Shown here piece by piece: positions 14,942 through 21,945 of a stretch of DNA of 21,964 nt. The notes below the pieces were generated by a model. It was not told where the DNA came from, ran no database searches, and was given only the letters and a program-made list of their open reading frames with translations. Each line of letters starts with the position of its first letter. Position 1 is the first letter of the stretch. The position numbers and the translations under genes were made by a program. This DNA comes from Thaumarchaeota archaeon UBA160 (GTDB lineage: Archaea; Thermoproteota; Nitrososphaeria; Conexivisphaerales; UBA164). The stretch lies in the NCBI GenBank assembly GCA_002506605.1, contig DAXX01000010.1, positions 1-21,964 on the forward strand. Reading direction: 5' to 3'.

Positions 14942-17092
14942 ATGCCTACTATTGAGCTAAAAGTTTCTGAACCGTATGAAAGAGATATCGGGAAATGCAG
15001 AGTGAGAATTCCTAAAAAATACTTTCAGATACTTGGAATAAAAAACGGAGAAGCAGTCTTAATAACAGGTAAACGGAAAGCGGCCGCATTCGCCTATCCA
15101 ATTTTAGAAGATTCTAAAGATAATATCATTATGATGGATTCAACATTAAGAGGCAATGCAGGCGTCGCTCTTAATGAAGTAGTGAAAGTTGAAAAAGCAG
15201 ATTATACAGAGGCTAAAAAAGTTCTTTTTGAAGCGACAAACAAAGACCTTAAGCTACAAAGCAAAGCTTTAAAAACAATATTTAAAAAAAAGCTTGAAGG
15301 TTTTCTTGTTTTAGAAGGAAATTCTTTTAATGTAAATGTTCTTGGCACAAATCTAACGTTTGTAATAAATCAAATAGAGCCAAGTGGTGTCGTCCTCATA
15401 ACAGGAAAAACAGTTGTTGCTATAGAGAAAAGTAAGAAAACCATTGAAACTAAAATAACTTACGAGGATATAGGAGGTTTAAAGTTACAGCTTCAGATGT
15501 TGAGAGAGCTTGTAGAGTTGCCTTTAAAATATCCGTCCCTCTTTAAAAAGGTTGGCATAGAACCTCCAAGAGGAGTACTTCTTTACGGTCCTCCTGGCTG
15601 TGGTAAGACTTTAATGGCAAAGGCTTTAGCAAATGAAACAAATGCTAAATTTTTTTCAATAAACGGTCCAGAAATAATGAGCAAATATTATGGAGAAACT
15701 GAAGCAAAGTTAAGAGAAATATTTAAAGAAGCAAAGAAGAACGCGCCAGCTATTATATTTATTGATGAGCTGGATTCTATAGCCCCAAAAAGAAGCGAAT
15801 CTTTTGGAGAGGCAGAAGTAAGAGTAGTAGCTCAGCTTCTTACTTTAATGGATGGTCTAAAAGATAGAGGGGACGTAATAGTTATAGGTGCTACAAATAG
15901 AATAGAAGATGTAGATCCAGCACTTAGAAGACCAGGCAGGTTTGACAGAGAAATTGAAATAGGCGTGCCAAACGAAGATGGTAGGCTTGAAATTCTTAAG
16001 ATTCATGTAAGGGGAATGCCGCTTGCAGAAGATGTAGATCTCAAAAAATATGCAAGAATGACTGCAGGATATACAGGCGCAGATCTAGCGGCTCTTTGCA
16101 AAGAAGCCGCATTTAACGCCATAAGAAGAGTCGCGCCTCGTGTCCTTGAGGGTGAAGCTTTGACCGAAGAGAAGCTGAACGAAATAAAGGTCACAGATTC
16201 TGATTTTATGCAAGCGTACAGGCAGATTGTTCCAACTGCGTTAAGAGAACTCTATTTTGAGGTTCCCAAAGTAACGTGGAACGATATAGGCGGTTATCAA
16301 GATGTTTTAGAGAAGCTAAGGCTCAACTTTGTTGAAGCCATAAAAAATTCTGAAAAGTTCAAGAAGGTTGGCATAGAACCTCCAAGAGGAGTACTTCTTT
16401 ACGGTCCTCCTGGCTGTGGTAAGACTTTAATGGCAAAGGCTTTAGCAAATGAAAGCAAAGCCAACCTAATTACTATAAAAGGACCAGAAATATTAAGCAA
16501 ATGGGTTGGCGAATCAGAAAAGGCTATACGCGAAATTTTTAGAAAAGCAAAATCATCGGCCCCTTCTATTATATTACTTGATGAGGTCGACTCTATCTCC
16601 AAAATAAGAGGAGAAGAATATGAAGCGCTTGAATCCCTTGTAAGCCAGCTTATAACATCTATAGACTCGCTTCAACCTGAGGATATGGTATTTTTAATAG
16701 GTACGACAAACAGGCCTGATCTTATAGATCCTTCACTTTTAAGGCCAGGAAGGTTTGATCTTTTGATATATGTTAGGCCGCCTAATGTAGCAGAAAGGGA
16801 AGAGATCTTAAAAATACTGTTAAAAAACACAAAGCTTGAATCTGATGTAAATATTAGTCAAATAGCCTCTGCTACAGAAGGCTATTCTGGAGCCGACCTT
16901 AAATCAATAGTAAGAGAGGCAGGGATAAACGCTATAAGTAGAGGTTCCTCAGTGATAAACAAGAATGATTTTGAAAAAGCCATAGCTACAGTAAAGCCAT
17001 CTTTAACCCCGCAGCTGATTAAGTTTTATGAAGAAATGGAAAAAAGGTTAGAATCGCGGTTTAATATAAACATAGGTTCCCCCTACACATAA
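14942..17092 (+). CDS. cdc48: Cdc48/VAT-type AAA+ ATPase (two ATPase domains)
   Basis: This 716-aa protein has the N-D1-D2 layout of Cdc48/p97/VAT, a hexameric unfoldase that feeds proteins to the proteasome and remodels complexes. The N-domain (about 1-170) starts with a double-psi barrel. D1 has P-loop GPPGCGKT at 216-223, Walker B IIFIDELDS (D275, E276) and RRPGRFD. D2 has an identical P-loop at 488-495, Walker B IILLDEVDS (D547, E548) and LRPGRFD. The usual P-loop threonine is cysteine in both domains. The DNA from 15548 to 15638 is identical to 16364-16454. The C-terminus ends in PYT, loosely like the HbYX proteasome-docking tail. The gene lies alone between AT-rich spacers. Confidence 0.97.
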   Translation: MPTIELKVSEPYERDIGKCRVRIPKKYFQILGIKNGEAVLITGKRKAAAFAYPILEDSKDNIIMMDSTLRGNAGVALNEVVKVEKADYTEAKKVLFEATNKDLKLQSKALKTIFKKKLEGFLVLEGNSFNVNVLGTNLTFVINQIEPSGVVLITGKTVVAIEKSKKTIETKITYEDIGGLKLQLQMLRELVELPLKYPSLFKKVGIEPPRGVLLYGPPGCGKTLMAKALANETNAKFFSINGPEIMSKYYGETEAKLREIFKEAKKNAPAIIFIDELDSIAPKRSESFGEAEVRVVAQLLTLMDGLKDRGDVIVIGATNRIEDVDPALRRPGRFDREIEIGVPNEDGRLEILKIHVRGMPLAEDVDLKKYARMTAGYTGADLAALCKEAAFNAIRRVAPRVLEGEALTEEKLNEIKVTDSDFMQAYRQIVPTALRELYFEVPKVTWNDIGGYQDVLEKLRLNFVEAIKNSEKFKKVGIEPPRGVLLYGPPGCGKTLMAKALANESKANLITIKGPEILSKWVGESEKAIREIFRKAKSSAPSIILLDEVDSISKIRGEEYEALESLVSQLITSIDSLQPEDMVFLIGTTNRPDLIDPSLLRPGRFDLLIYVRPPNVAEREEILKILLKNTKLESDVNISQIASATEGYSGADLKSIVREAGINAISRGSSVINKNDFEKAIATVKPSLTPQLIKFYEEMEKRLESRFNINIGSPYT
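15548..15638 (+). repeat. 91-nt exact direct repeat, copy 1 (cdc48 D1)
   Basis: This stretch encodes KVGIEPPRGVLLYGPP onward through the P-loop to ALANE in D1. It matches 16364-16454 at all 91 positions, including every synonymous site, and both flanks diverge at once. Confidence 0.97.
16364..16454 (+). repeat. 91-nt exact direct repeat, copy 2 (cdc48 D2)
   Basis: This is the second copy, in D2, 816 nt downstream of copy 1. The rest of D1 and D2 share only ordinary paralogue-level protein similarity. Confidence 0.97.
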
Positions 17093-17190
17093 ACTAATTC
17101 CAATCTCATCTTTTAGTTCTTTATTTAACAAAGTTCTAATTGGCTTAAGATTTATACATATATTTTCAGTTAAATTTTGTAACCTTAGTT

Positions 17191-17204
17191 GTTTTTATAT
17201 AATC
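17191..17204 (+). promoter_or_regulatory. TATA-like box upstream of the HIT gene
   Basis: GTTTTTATATAATC is centred about 30 nt upstream of an ATG at 17228 that opens a 26-codon reading frame ending on the HIT start. A second, weaker box (CGCTTAAAAAT, about 17269-17279) could drive the HIT gene directly. Confidence 0.35.
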
Positions 17205-17227
17205 ATGAATTTACATTTTGTTAAATA

Positions 17228-17308
17228 ATGAAATTCAAAGAGGTATCAAGCTTCTTAATTTCCAATACGCTTAAAAATTGCAAATACAGAACAAGTGAAG
17301 GGTTTTGA
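17228..17308 (+). CDS. Possible 26-aa leader peptide overlapping the HIT start
   Basis: A reading frame of 26 codons starts with ATG about 28-30 nt after a good TATA-like box. Its TGA overlaps the HIT-gene TTG in the string TTGA, the same arrangement seen at the hisD-hisC junction. The peptide is basic (MKFKEVSS near the start, CKYRTSEGF at the end) and has no recognisable domain. It may be a translated leader that couples expression to the HIT gene, or chance. Confidence 0.3.
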   Translation: MKFKEVSSFLISNTLKNCKYRTSEGF

Positions 17309-17781
17309 AAATACTTTGGGCTCCATGGAGGTTAAAAGGTGTGACTGAAAGATCGCAGAAGTGTATATTCTGTGAAATGATAAATGAAGACTTATCTCAA
17401 GATGAAAAAAACCTTATAGTTTATCGGGGTAATAAAATCTTTATCGTAATGAACAAATATCCATACAATAATGGACACGTGATGCTGGTACCCTATAGGC
17501 ACATAACACGTTTTACAGAACTTGATAACGATGAAATAATTGAGATTTTTGACCTCTTAAAAAGGTTAGAAAGCTGCTATCAAAAGACTATGTCGCCACA
17601 TGGATTTAATTTAGGAATAAACATAGGTATAGATGCAGGAGCAGGCTACGAGCATCTGCATTTTCATCTCGTTCCTCGCTGGAGAGGGGATACAAATTTT
17701 ATGCCAGTAATTGCAGATACTAAAGTCATACCCGAAAGCCTTATTGAGAGTTATAAGAAATTAAAGAGCTGTTTTGAATAG
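17305..17781 (+). CDS. HIT-family nucleotide hydrolase/phosphorylase
   Basis: This 158-aa protein starts LWAPWR, typical of Ap4A-phosphorylase-like HIT proteins. CIFC (C20, C23) probably forms half of a zinc site. The histidine triad is H117, H119 and H121 in YEHLHFHLVPRW, with NNGHVMLVPYRH earlier. HIT proteins cleave nucleotide phosphoramidates or dinucleoside polyphosphates through a histidine nucleotidyl intermediate; the exact substrate is not defined here. No ATG is available, so TTG at 17305 is the start. It places the LWAPWR motif at the correct distance, and a purine-rich GTGAAGGG lies just upstream. The gene ends 13 nt from the end of the convergent aldo/keto reductase. Confidence 0.92.
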   Translation: MKILWAPWRLKGVTERSQKCIFCEMINEDLSQDEKNLIVYRGNKIFIVMNKYPYNNGHVMLVPYRHITRFTELDNDEIIEIFDLLKRLESCYQKTMSPHGFNLGINIGIDAGAGYEHLHFHLVPRWRGDTNFMPVIADTKVIPESLIESYKKLKSCFE

Positions 17782-17794
17782 TTTTAAAGCTGAA

Positions 17795-18604
17795 TCAAAT
17801 TTTTTCTAATATTTCTGTTGGTATGTCTATGTCAACAGCTTTTGCGTCTTGGATTACGTGTTCAGGTCTTGAAGCTCGCGGGATAGGAAAAACAGAACTC
17901 CATCTAAGAAGCCATACTAATGCTAATTGTGCTGGGGTTATATTAAATTTTTTTGAAACTTCAAGTACTTTGCTGTCTTTTGTAATTCTCCCGTGTGCTA
18001 AGGGATAATACGCCATAAAAGCGATCCTTTCTTTTTCACAATAAGGAAGCAAATCATTTTCAGGGTCTTTATGTTTAATATTATACTGGTTTTGAATGGC
18101 AACAATATCGTTTTTTCTCAATGTTTTTCTGGCTTCTTCTATTCCTTTAAGGTTAAAATTACTCAAACCTATAAATTTTATTAAACCACTTGCTACAGCT
18201 TCTTCCATTGCCATTAAGGCTTCCCTATTAGAATGGCTGCTTCCAGGGAAATGTATTAAGTAAAGATCTACGTATTTGGTACCTAACCTTTCTAGCGATT
18301 TTTCAAGGCTTTTAAATAATTTATCCCTTTTCAAGTGTGTAGGCCACACCTTTGTTGAAATAAATATTTTTTCTCTTTCATAGCCTTCAATAGCTCTTTT
18401 TATCAGTGGTTCTGAACCATAAAGTTCAGCAGTGTCAATGAGATTTATTCCAGCGTTAAGGCCTGCTTTTAGAGCTTGTATTTTTTGTTTTGCATCTCTC
18501 AAAAATCCAAATTTAGCTAAAATTATCCAAAGAGGGTCATAATAAGTTCCCATACCCAAATAGGAAGTTTTTATTCCAGTAGATCCAAACTCTTTATATT
18601 TCAT
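17795..18604 (-). CDS. Aldo/keto reductase
   Basis: This 269-aa protein is a single TIM-barrel NAD(P)H-dependent carbonyl reductase. The catalytic tetrad is complete: D57 (LIDTAELYG), Y62, K85 (FISTKVWP) and H118 (LIHFPG). Other family motifs are GLSNF, IQNQYN, FMAYYPLAHG and the cofactor-binding IPRASRPEHV near the C-terminus. The physiological substrate cannot be inferred, as no pathway partner lies next to it. The start ATG has AT-rich sequence upstream, with a TATA-like segment around 18624-18632 on this strand. It converges with the HIT gene with only 13 nt between them. Confidence 0.94.
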   Translation of the reverse strand: MKYKEFGSTGIKTSYLGMGTYYDPLWIILAKFGFLRDAKQKIQALKAGLNAGINLIDTAELYGSEPLIKRAIEGYEREKIFISTKVWPTHLKRDKLFKSLEKSLERLGTKYVDLYLIHFPGSSHSNREALMAMEEAVASGLIKFIGLSNFNLKGIEEARKTLRKNDIVAIQNQYNIKHKDPENDLLPYCEKERIAFMAYYPLAHGRITKDSKVLEVSKKFNITPAQLALVWLLRWSSVFPIPRASRPEHVIQDAKAVDIDIPTEILEKI

Positions 18605-18896
18605 AAGTATAATTAAATATTTGATTTATTGTATTTTAAGTATTGTGCTGAATAAATGTTATAGCACATGCGTTTTCATTATTTTATGCCGGACGAAAGC
18701 AATTGCAATAATCATCAAAAGAAGTGTAATGTATTTATCAATTAACAAAAGAATAATGTAAAGTACAACGCACAATTTGCACTAATTGAAGGGTTATTAT
18801 AACTTAATAAAATTTTTAGAACTGAAACAAAAAGCTAGAAGTTATTAACAAAGGTAAAAGGAATTTCTTATGAATTTCAAAAATAATTAATAAAAG

Positions 18897-18927
18897 TTCA
18901 GCAATTTTCCACAGTTCAATTGCTGAA
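18897..18927. repeat. Perfect 10-bp inverted repeat (hairpin 1)
   Basis: TTCAGCAATT (18897-18906) pairs exactly with AATTGCTGAA (18918-18927). The loop of 11 nt is TTCCACAGTTC. Confidence 0.65.
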
Positions 18928-18988
18928 GCTTAGATTTATGCTTTATTTCGACTACTATACGTCTTTATTCAAATAGATGAAGCTTCAG
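18923..18988. repeat. Perfect 9-bp inverted repeat (hairpin 2) sharing an arm with hairpin 1
   Basis: CTGAAGCTT (18923-18931) pairs exactly with AAGCTTCAG (18980-18988). Its left arm overlaps the right arm of hairpin 1 by five bases (18923-18927), so an RNA could not form both stems fully at once. Confidence 0.6.
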
Positions 18989-19080
18989 TTGTTTTGTAAT
19001 GTTTATATTAGTGTTTATTCAATTAATTAAAGATAAAAATTCAACTGCATTTAAAGCACTGTTAAAGTTAAGCAAACACA

Positions 19081-19090
19081 TATAAATTTA
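19081..19090 (+). promoter_or_regulatory. TATA box of tRNA-Leu
   Basis: TATAAATTTA is centred about 24 nt before the first base of the tRNA, as expected when transcription starts at or just before the mature 5' end. Confidence 0.55.
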
Positions 19091-19108
19091 AAGCAAAAAA
19101 TAATTCTT

Positions 19109-19204
19109 GCGGGGGTCCCCTAGCCAGGTCGATGGGGGCAGAAGTTGCCTAAGCTCAAGACCTGCTGGCGTAGGCCTTCGTGGGTTCAAATCCCACCCCC
19201 CGCA
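19109..19204 (+). tRNA. tRNA-Leu (anticodon CAA) with an 11-nt intron
   Basis: The 96-nt gene folds as a class II tRNA. The acceptor arms are GCGGGGG and CCCCCGC with discriminator A73. The D arm contains AGCCAGGTCGA, the variable arm is long (TGGCGTAGGCCTTC), and the T arm is GTGGG-TTCAAAT-CCCAC. Read straight through, the anticodon arm does not fold. Removing 19142-19152 gives a perfect 5-bp stem (GCAGG/CCTGC), the normal loop CTCAAGA with anticodon CAA at 19156-19158, and a mature length of 85 nt, usual for tRNA-Leu. The intron would sit between positions 30 and 31, a non-canonical site. CCA is not encoded. A TTTTT run follows at 19206-19210. The tRNA call is very firm; anticodon and intron are inferred from the fold. 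Confidence 0.9.
19142..19152 (+). other. Probable 11-nt tRNA intron at position 30/31
   Basis: AAGTTGCCTAA is the only 11-nt removal that restores the GCAGG/CCTGC stem. Archaeal splicing endonuclease would need a relaxed bulge-helix-bulge, which I could not confirm by eye. Confidence 0.65.
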
Positions 19205-19205
19205 T

Positions 19206-19210
19206 GTTTT
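19206..19210 (+). terminator. Oligo-T stop after tRNA-Leu
   Basis: TTTTT starts two bases after the discriminator base, which is consistent with archaeal oligo-T termination. Confidence 0.4.
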
Positions 19211-19339
19211 TCTAAAAATCATTAAAATTGTCATTCTTACGAAATATGTAGAGCAAAGTTATTTTTATTCAAAAACGCGTCATTCGTTTTATCTTTTAAG
19301 ATATTTGATTTCGTTAACGTTTTTTAATCGCGCAAAAAC

Positions 19340-19395
19340 CAGATTTTTAATTAAAATGTTAAATTGCAGATTTTTGTTAATTAAAGATGTAAATT
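19340..19395 (+). repeat. Imperfect tandem repeat, about 27-nt unit, two copies
   Basis: CAGATTTTT...AATTAAA...ATGT...AAATT occurs at 19340-19365 and again at 19367-19395 with a few small insertions. It is simple AT-rich sequence between the tRNA and hisD, with no clear function. Confidence 0.4.
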
Positions 19396-19448
19396 AAGAG
19401 CTACTATTTTTTTAATTTAAAACAAAAAATCAAACGAAAAAGAGCAAC

Positions 19449-19459
19449 ATTTTATAACC
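19449..19459 (+). promoter_or_regulatory. TATA box of the hisD-hisC operon
   Basis: ATTTTATAACC is centred about 26 nt before the ATG at 19480. A closely similar ATTTTATAAC occurs at the right edge of the window. Confidence 0.55.
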
Positions 19460-19479
19460 TTATAGATGAGGCTCATTAT

Positions 19480-20802
19480 ATGACATACTTTCGAGTAATT
19501 TACTTTAATGAGATGAAAAAAGAGGAATTTAAGAAAATAATTGAAAGATCTAGACAGGAGGTTTTAATTTTAAAAAAAGAGGTAGAAAAAATTGTAGAGG
19601 ATGTTAAAAATCGTGGAGATGATGCAATAACTGATTATTTATCTACCGTTTTTGGACAAAAAATTGAACCTTCTCAGTTAATCGTTAGCGAAGATGAGTT
19701 AAAAGAAGATTACATGTCGTTGTCACAAGAACTTAAAAAAAGTTTAAAATACATGTTAAAAAATGTAACTAAATTTCACAAAAGGCAAGCCCCTAAAGAA
19801 TTCCAGATTCAAGTTGATAGAGGCGTGTTTGCGGGTATGTATTTTGTTCCCGTTAACTCTGCCGGATTATACGTACCTTCTGGAAAAGGCAGTTTTCCGT
19901 CTGTGGCTGTAATGCTTCTCGTTCCAGCTAAGGTAGCTGGTGTAAAAAGGATAGCCTTGGCTACACCACCGATAGATAAAGACATGCACATTGATAAAGC
20001 TACGGCAGCTGTTGCTTATATGATGGGTTTAAAAGAAGTTTATGCTGTTGGAGGTGCGCATGCAATAGCAGCATTTGCATATGGTACAGATACTATAAAA
20101 AAGACAGACATAGTGGCTGGACCAGGAGGACCGTATACTTTTCTTGCTAAAATGCTAACGTGCGACTCTATAAAGTTTGATCTGCCAGCTGGACCATCTG
20201 AGGGCATGATACTAAGTGATGGGAATGCAGATCCTGAAATCGTAGCTTGGAATCTTATAAATGAGGCTGAGCACGGACCTGATTCTGCCGGAGTACTATT
20301 AACAACATCTGAAGAGTTTGCTAAGAAAGTCTCATACTATGCTGATTCAATAATAAACCAGTTGCCTGAACCGAGACGCTCTTTTATGCTTGAAAATACA
20401 AAAAAATATAGTGCAATTATAATTTTTGACAACTTGGATGATGCTGTTAAATTTATCGCAGAATACGCACCAGAACACCTTTCAATAGAAAGCTCTAGAG
20501 CTGAGGAAATTTTCAACAAGTATAAATATTCATTTAAGGCTGGGACTATTACTCTAAATACGCCTTTCTCTGCAGGTAACTACGGTATTGGCCCTAACTC
20601 CACACTTCCCACTATGGGTTTTGCAAAGTCGTATTCAGGGCTAACTGTATATAACTTCCTAACATCAATAACAACCGAGAAGATAAATTATGAAGGTTGG
20701 CTGAGAATGAAGGAACATGTATTAAGACTAGCAGGTTATGAAGGTTTTCCAGCACACCTTGGGGCTATGGCTATTTCCGAAAAAAGGTGGAAAAAAGCTT
20801 GA
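19480..20802 (+). CDS. hisD: Histidinol dehydrogenase family protein (HisD-like) with altered metal site
   Basis: This 440-aa protein matches HisD in length and order: VGGAHAIAAFAYGT, GPGGPYTFLAK, FDLPAGPSE (S240), EAEHGPDS, APEHLSIE (E332, H333) and YEGFPAHLGAM (E421, H426). HisD oxidises L-histidinol to histidine using NAD and zinc. Against E. coli HisD from memory, zinc ligand H262 is kept (H265) and H419 is kept (H426). However, Q259 is E262, D360 is N367, H367 is S374 and the GPGN loop is GPGG. Either the metal site is modified or the enzyme acts on another alcohol. The neighbouring HisC-like gene favours histidine synthesis. The ATG is supported by a TATA box 26 nt upstream. Confidence 0.85.
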   Translation: MTYFRVIYFNEMKKEEFKKIIERSRQEVLILKKEVEKIVEDVKNRGDDAITDYLSTVFGQKIEPSQLIVSEDELKEDYMSLSQELKKSLKYMLKNVTKFHKRQAPKEFQIQVDRGVFAGMYFVPVNSAGLYVPSGKGSFPSVAVMLLVPAKVAGVKRIALATPPIDKDMHIDKATAAVAYMMGLKEVYAVGGAHAIAAFAYGTDTIKKTDIVAGPGGPYTFLAKMLTCDSIKFDLPAGPSEGMILSDGNADPEIVAWNLINEAEHGPDSAGVLLTTSEEFAKKVSYYADSIINQLPEPRRSFMLENTKKYSAIIIFDNLDDAVKFIAEYAPEHLSIESSRAEEIFNKYKYSFKAGTITLNTPFSAGNYGIGPNSTLPTMGFAKSYSGLTVYNFLTSITTEKINYEGWLRMKEHVLRLAGYEGFPAHLGAMAISEKRWKKA

Positions 20803-21884
20803 GCTTGAAATCTAAGCTAAAAAAATGGTACAAAGCCCCGATTTATAAACCTGGAATTTCAGCAGATGAAGCAAAAAAGCTCGTAGGAGATAAAAATTTT
20901 TTGAACCTTCAGTCTAATGAAAATCTTTTTATTCCTTCAGAATTTATAAAAGAGCTTACAGAAAAAGCGATTCAAAATATTGATCTAAGGTTATATCCAA
21001 AAGAGATAGTAAGTCTGTTAAAAGAAAAACTGGCAAAAATGAATGACATTGATGAAGAGAATGTGATAATTGGAAACGGGGCCGACCAATTAATAGAATT
21101 GGTTTTAAAAGTTTTTGGAAAGAAGACAAAAATGTTCATTCACAAACCCACGTACTCTTACTACAAAGTAGCTGCCATTAATCACGGCTTAGATGTAGTA
21201 GAAGATGAATACGTTGGAGAAACATCATTAAACTTTGAGTCAATAATCAAAAGCTCTGCAAAGTTAGTATTTATTTGCAACCCAAATAACCCTACTGGGC
21301 ACGTAACTCCGAAAGATGAAATAAAAAAACTATTAGAAAACAAAGATGTTGTTGTGGTTCTAGACGAAACTTATGCAGAAATTTCTGGAGTTACAAATAA
21401 TCAGCTTCTTAAAGAATATGACAATCTAATAATACTGAGGACTTTTTCTAAAGCTTATGGGCTTGCTGGGCTCAGGATTGGATATGCGCTTACAAACGGA
21501 ATTCTTTCAGACGTTTTAAAAAGGGTTCAGTCGCCATTTCCTGTTTCTTCATTTTCATCTTCTGTAGCGCTTGCTGCTTTAGACAATAAAGAAACATTTA
21601 GAAAATATTGGAATGAAGCGTTAAGAGTTCGTGAATGGTTTGAAAAACAACTAGATGAAGAAGTAATAAGAAGTAAGAGCTCATCTTATTTCTTAACGTT
21701 GTCTTTTAATGTAAGTTCAAAGGTTGCATTTACTGAACTACTTAAACATGGTTACATTACAAGGGAAATTGAACCTTTTGGACGTTTTTCAAATCCTTTA
21801 AGAATCAATTTAGCTCCTAAAGATCTTATAGAAGATCTTCCTAAGGTAATTAACCGCATAAACAAAAGTAGGACATATATTTAA
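20799..21884 (+). CDS. hisC: Histidinol-phosphate aminotransferase-like (HisC) PLP enzyme
   Basis: This protein of about 361 aa is a fold-type I aminotransferase of the HisC group. Motifs in order are LNLQSNENLF, LYPKE, VIIGNGADQLIEL, KPTYSYYKVAA, CNPNNPTGHVTP, VVLDETYAE, the PLP lysine K218 in RTFSKAYGLAGLRIGY, and the C-terminal substrate arginine region NPLRINLAP. HisC moves an amino group to imidazole acetol-phosphate. I chose TTG 20799, which overlaps the hisD stop as TTGA and has GGTGG (20786-20790) eight nt upstream as ribosome-binding site. The earlier in-frame GTG at 20787 lies inside that site and would add four residues. The LRINLAP end differs from the common LRISVGT, so a related aminotransferase role is possible. 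Confidence 0.87.
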   Translation: MSLKSKLKKWYKAPIYKPGISADEAKKLVGDKNFLNLQSNENLFIPSEFIKELTEKAIQNIDLRLYPKEIVSLLKEKLAKMNDIDEENVIIGNGADQLIELVLKVFGKKTKMFIHKPTYSYYKVAAINHGLDVVEDEYVGETSLNFESIIKSSAKLVFICNPNNPTGHVTPKDEIKKLLENKDVVVVLDETYAEISGVTNNQLLKEYDNLIILRTFSKAYGLAGLRIGYALTNGILSDVLKRVQSPFPVSSFSSSVALAALDNKETFRKYWNEALRVREWFEKQLDEEVIRSKSSSYFLTLSFNVSSKVAFTELLKHGYITREIEPFGRFSNPLRINLAPKDLIEDLPKVINRINKSRTYI

Positions 21885-21933
21885 AAATATGCAAAGTGGT
21901 TCATGATTAATTAGCAGTAGATTCGCAAGTATA

Positions 21934-21945
21934 TTATTTTATAAC
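21934..21945 (+). promoter_or_regulatory. Candidate promoter of a gene beyond the window
   Basis: TTATTTTATAAC resembles the hisD TATA box and would place a start near or just beyond 21964. No coding sequence is visible in the remaining bases. Confidence 0.3.

Larger units (their letters stand above)
18605..19080. other. About 475-nt gene-free AT-rich spacer with nested inverted repeats
   Basis: No reading frame here looks coding. The left end holds the promoter of the aldo/keto reductase (leftward), and a 6-bp repeat TGTGCT/AGCACA spans 18644-18668. A pair of overlapping perfect inverted repeats lies at 18897-18988. The right end leads to the tRNA promoter. No known RNA family was recognised. 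Confidence 0.55.

Noticed and set aside
19107..19397. A 96-codon reading frame across tRNA-Leu and the following spacer.
   Set aside because: Its first third is the tRNA gene itself and the rest is low-complexity AT-rich sequence.
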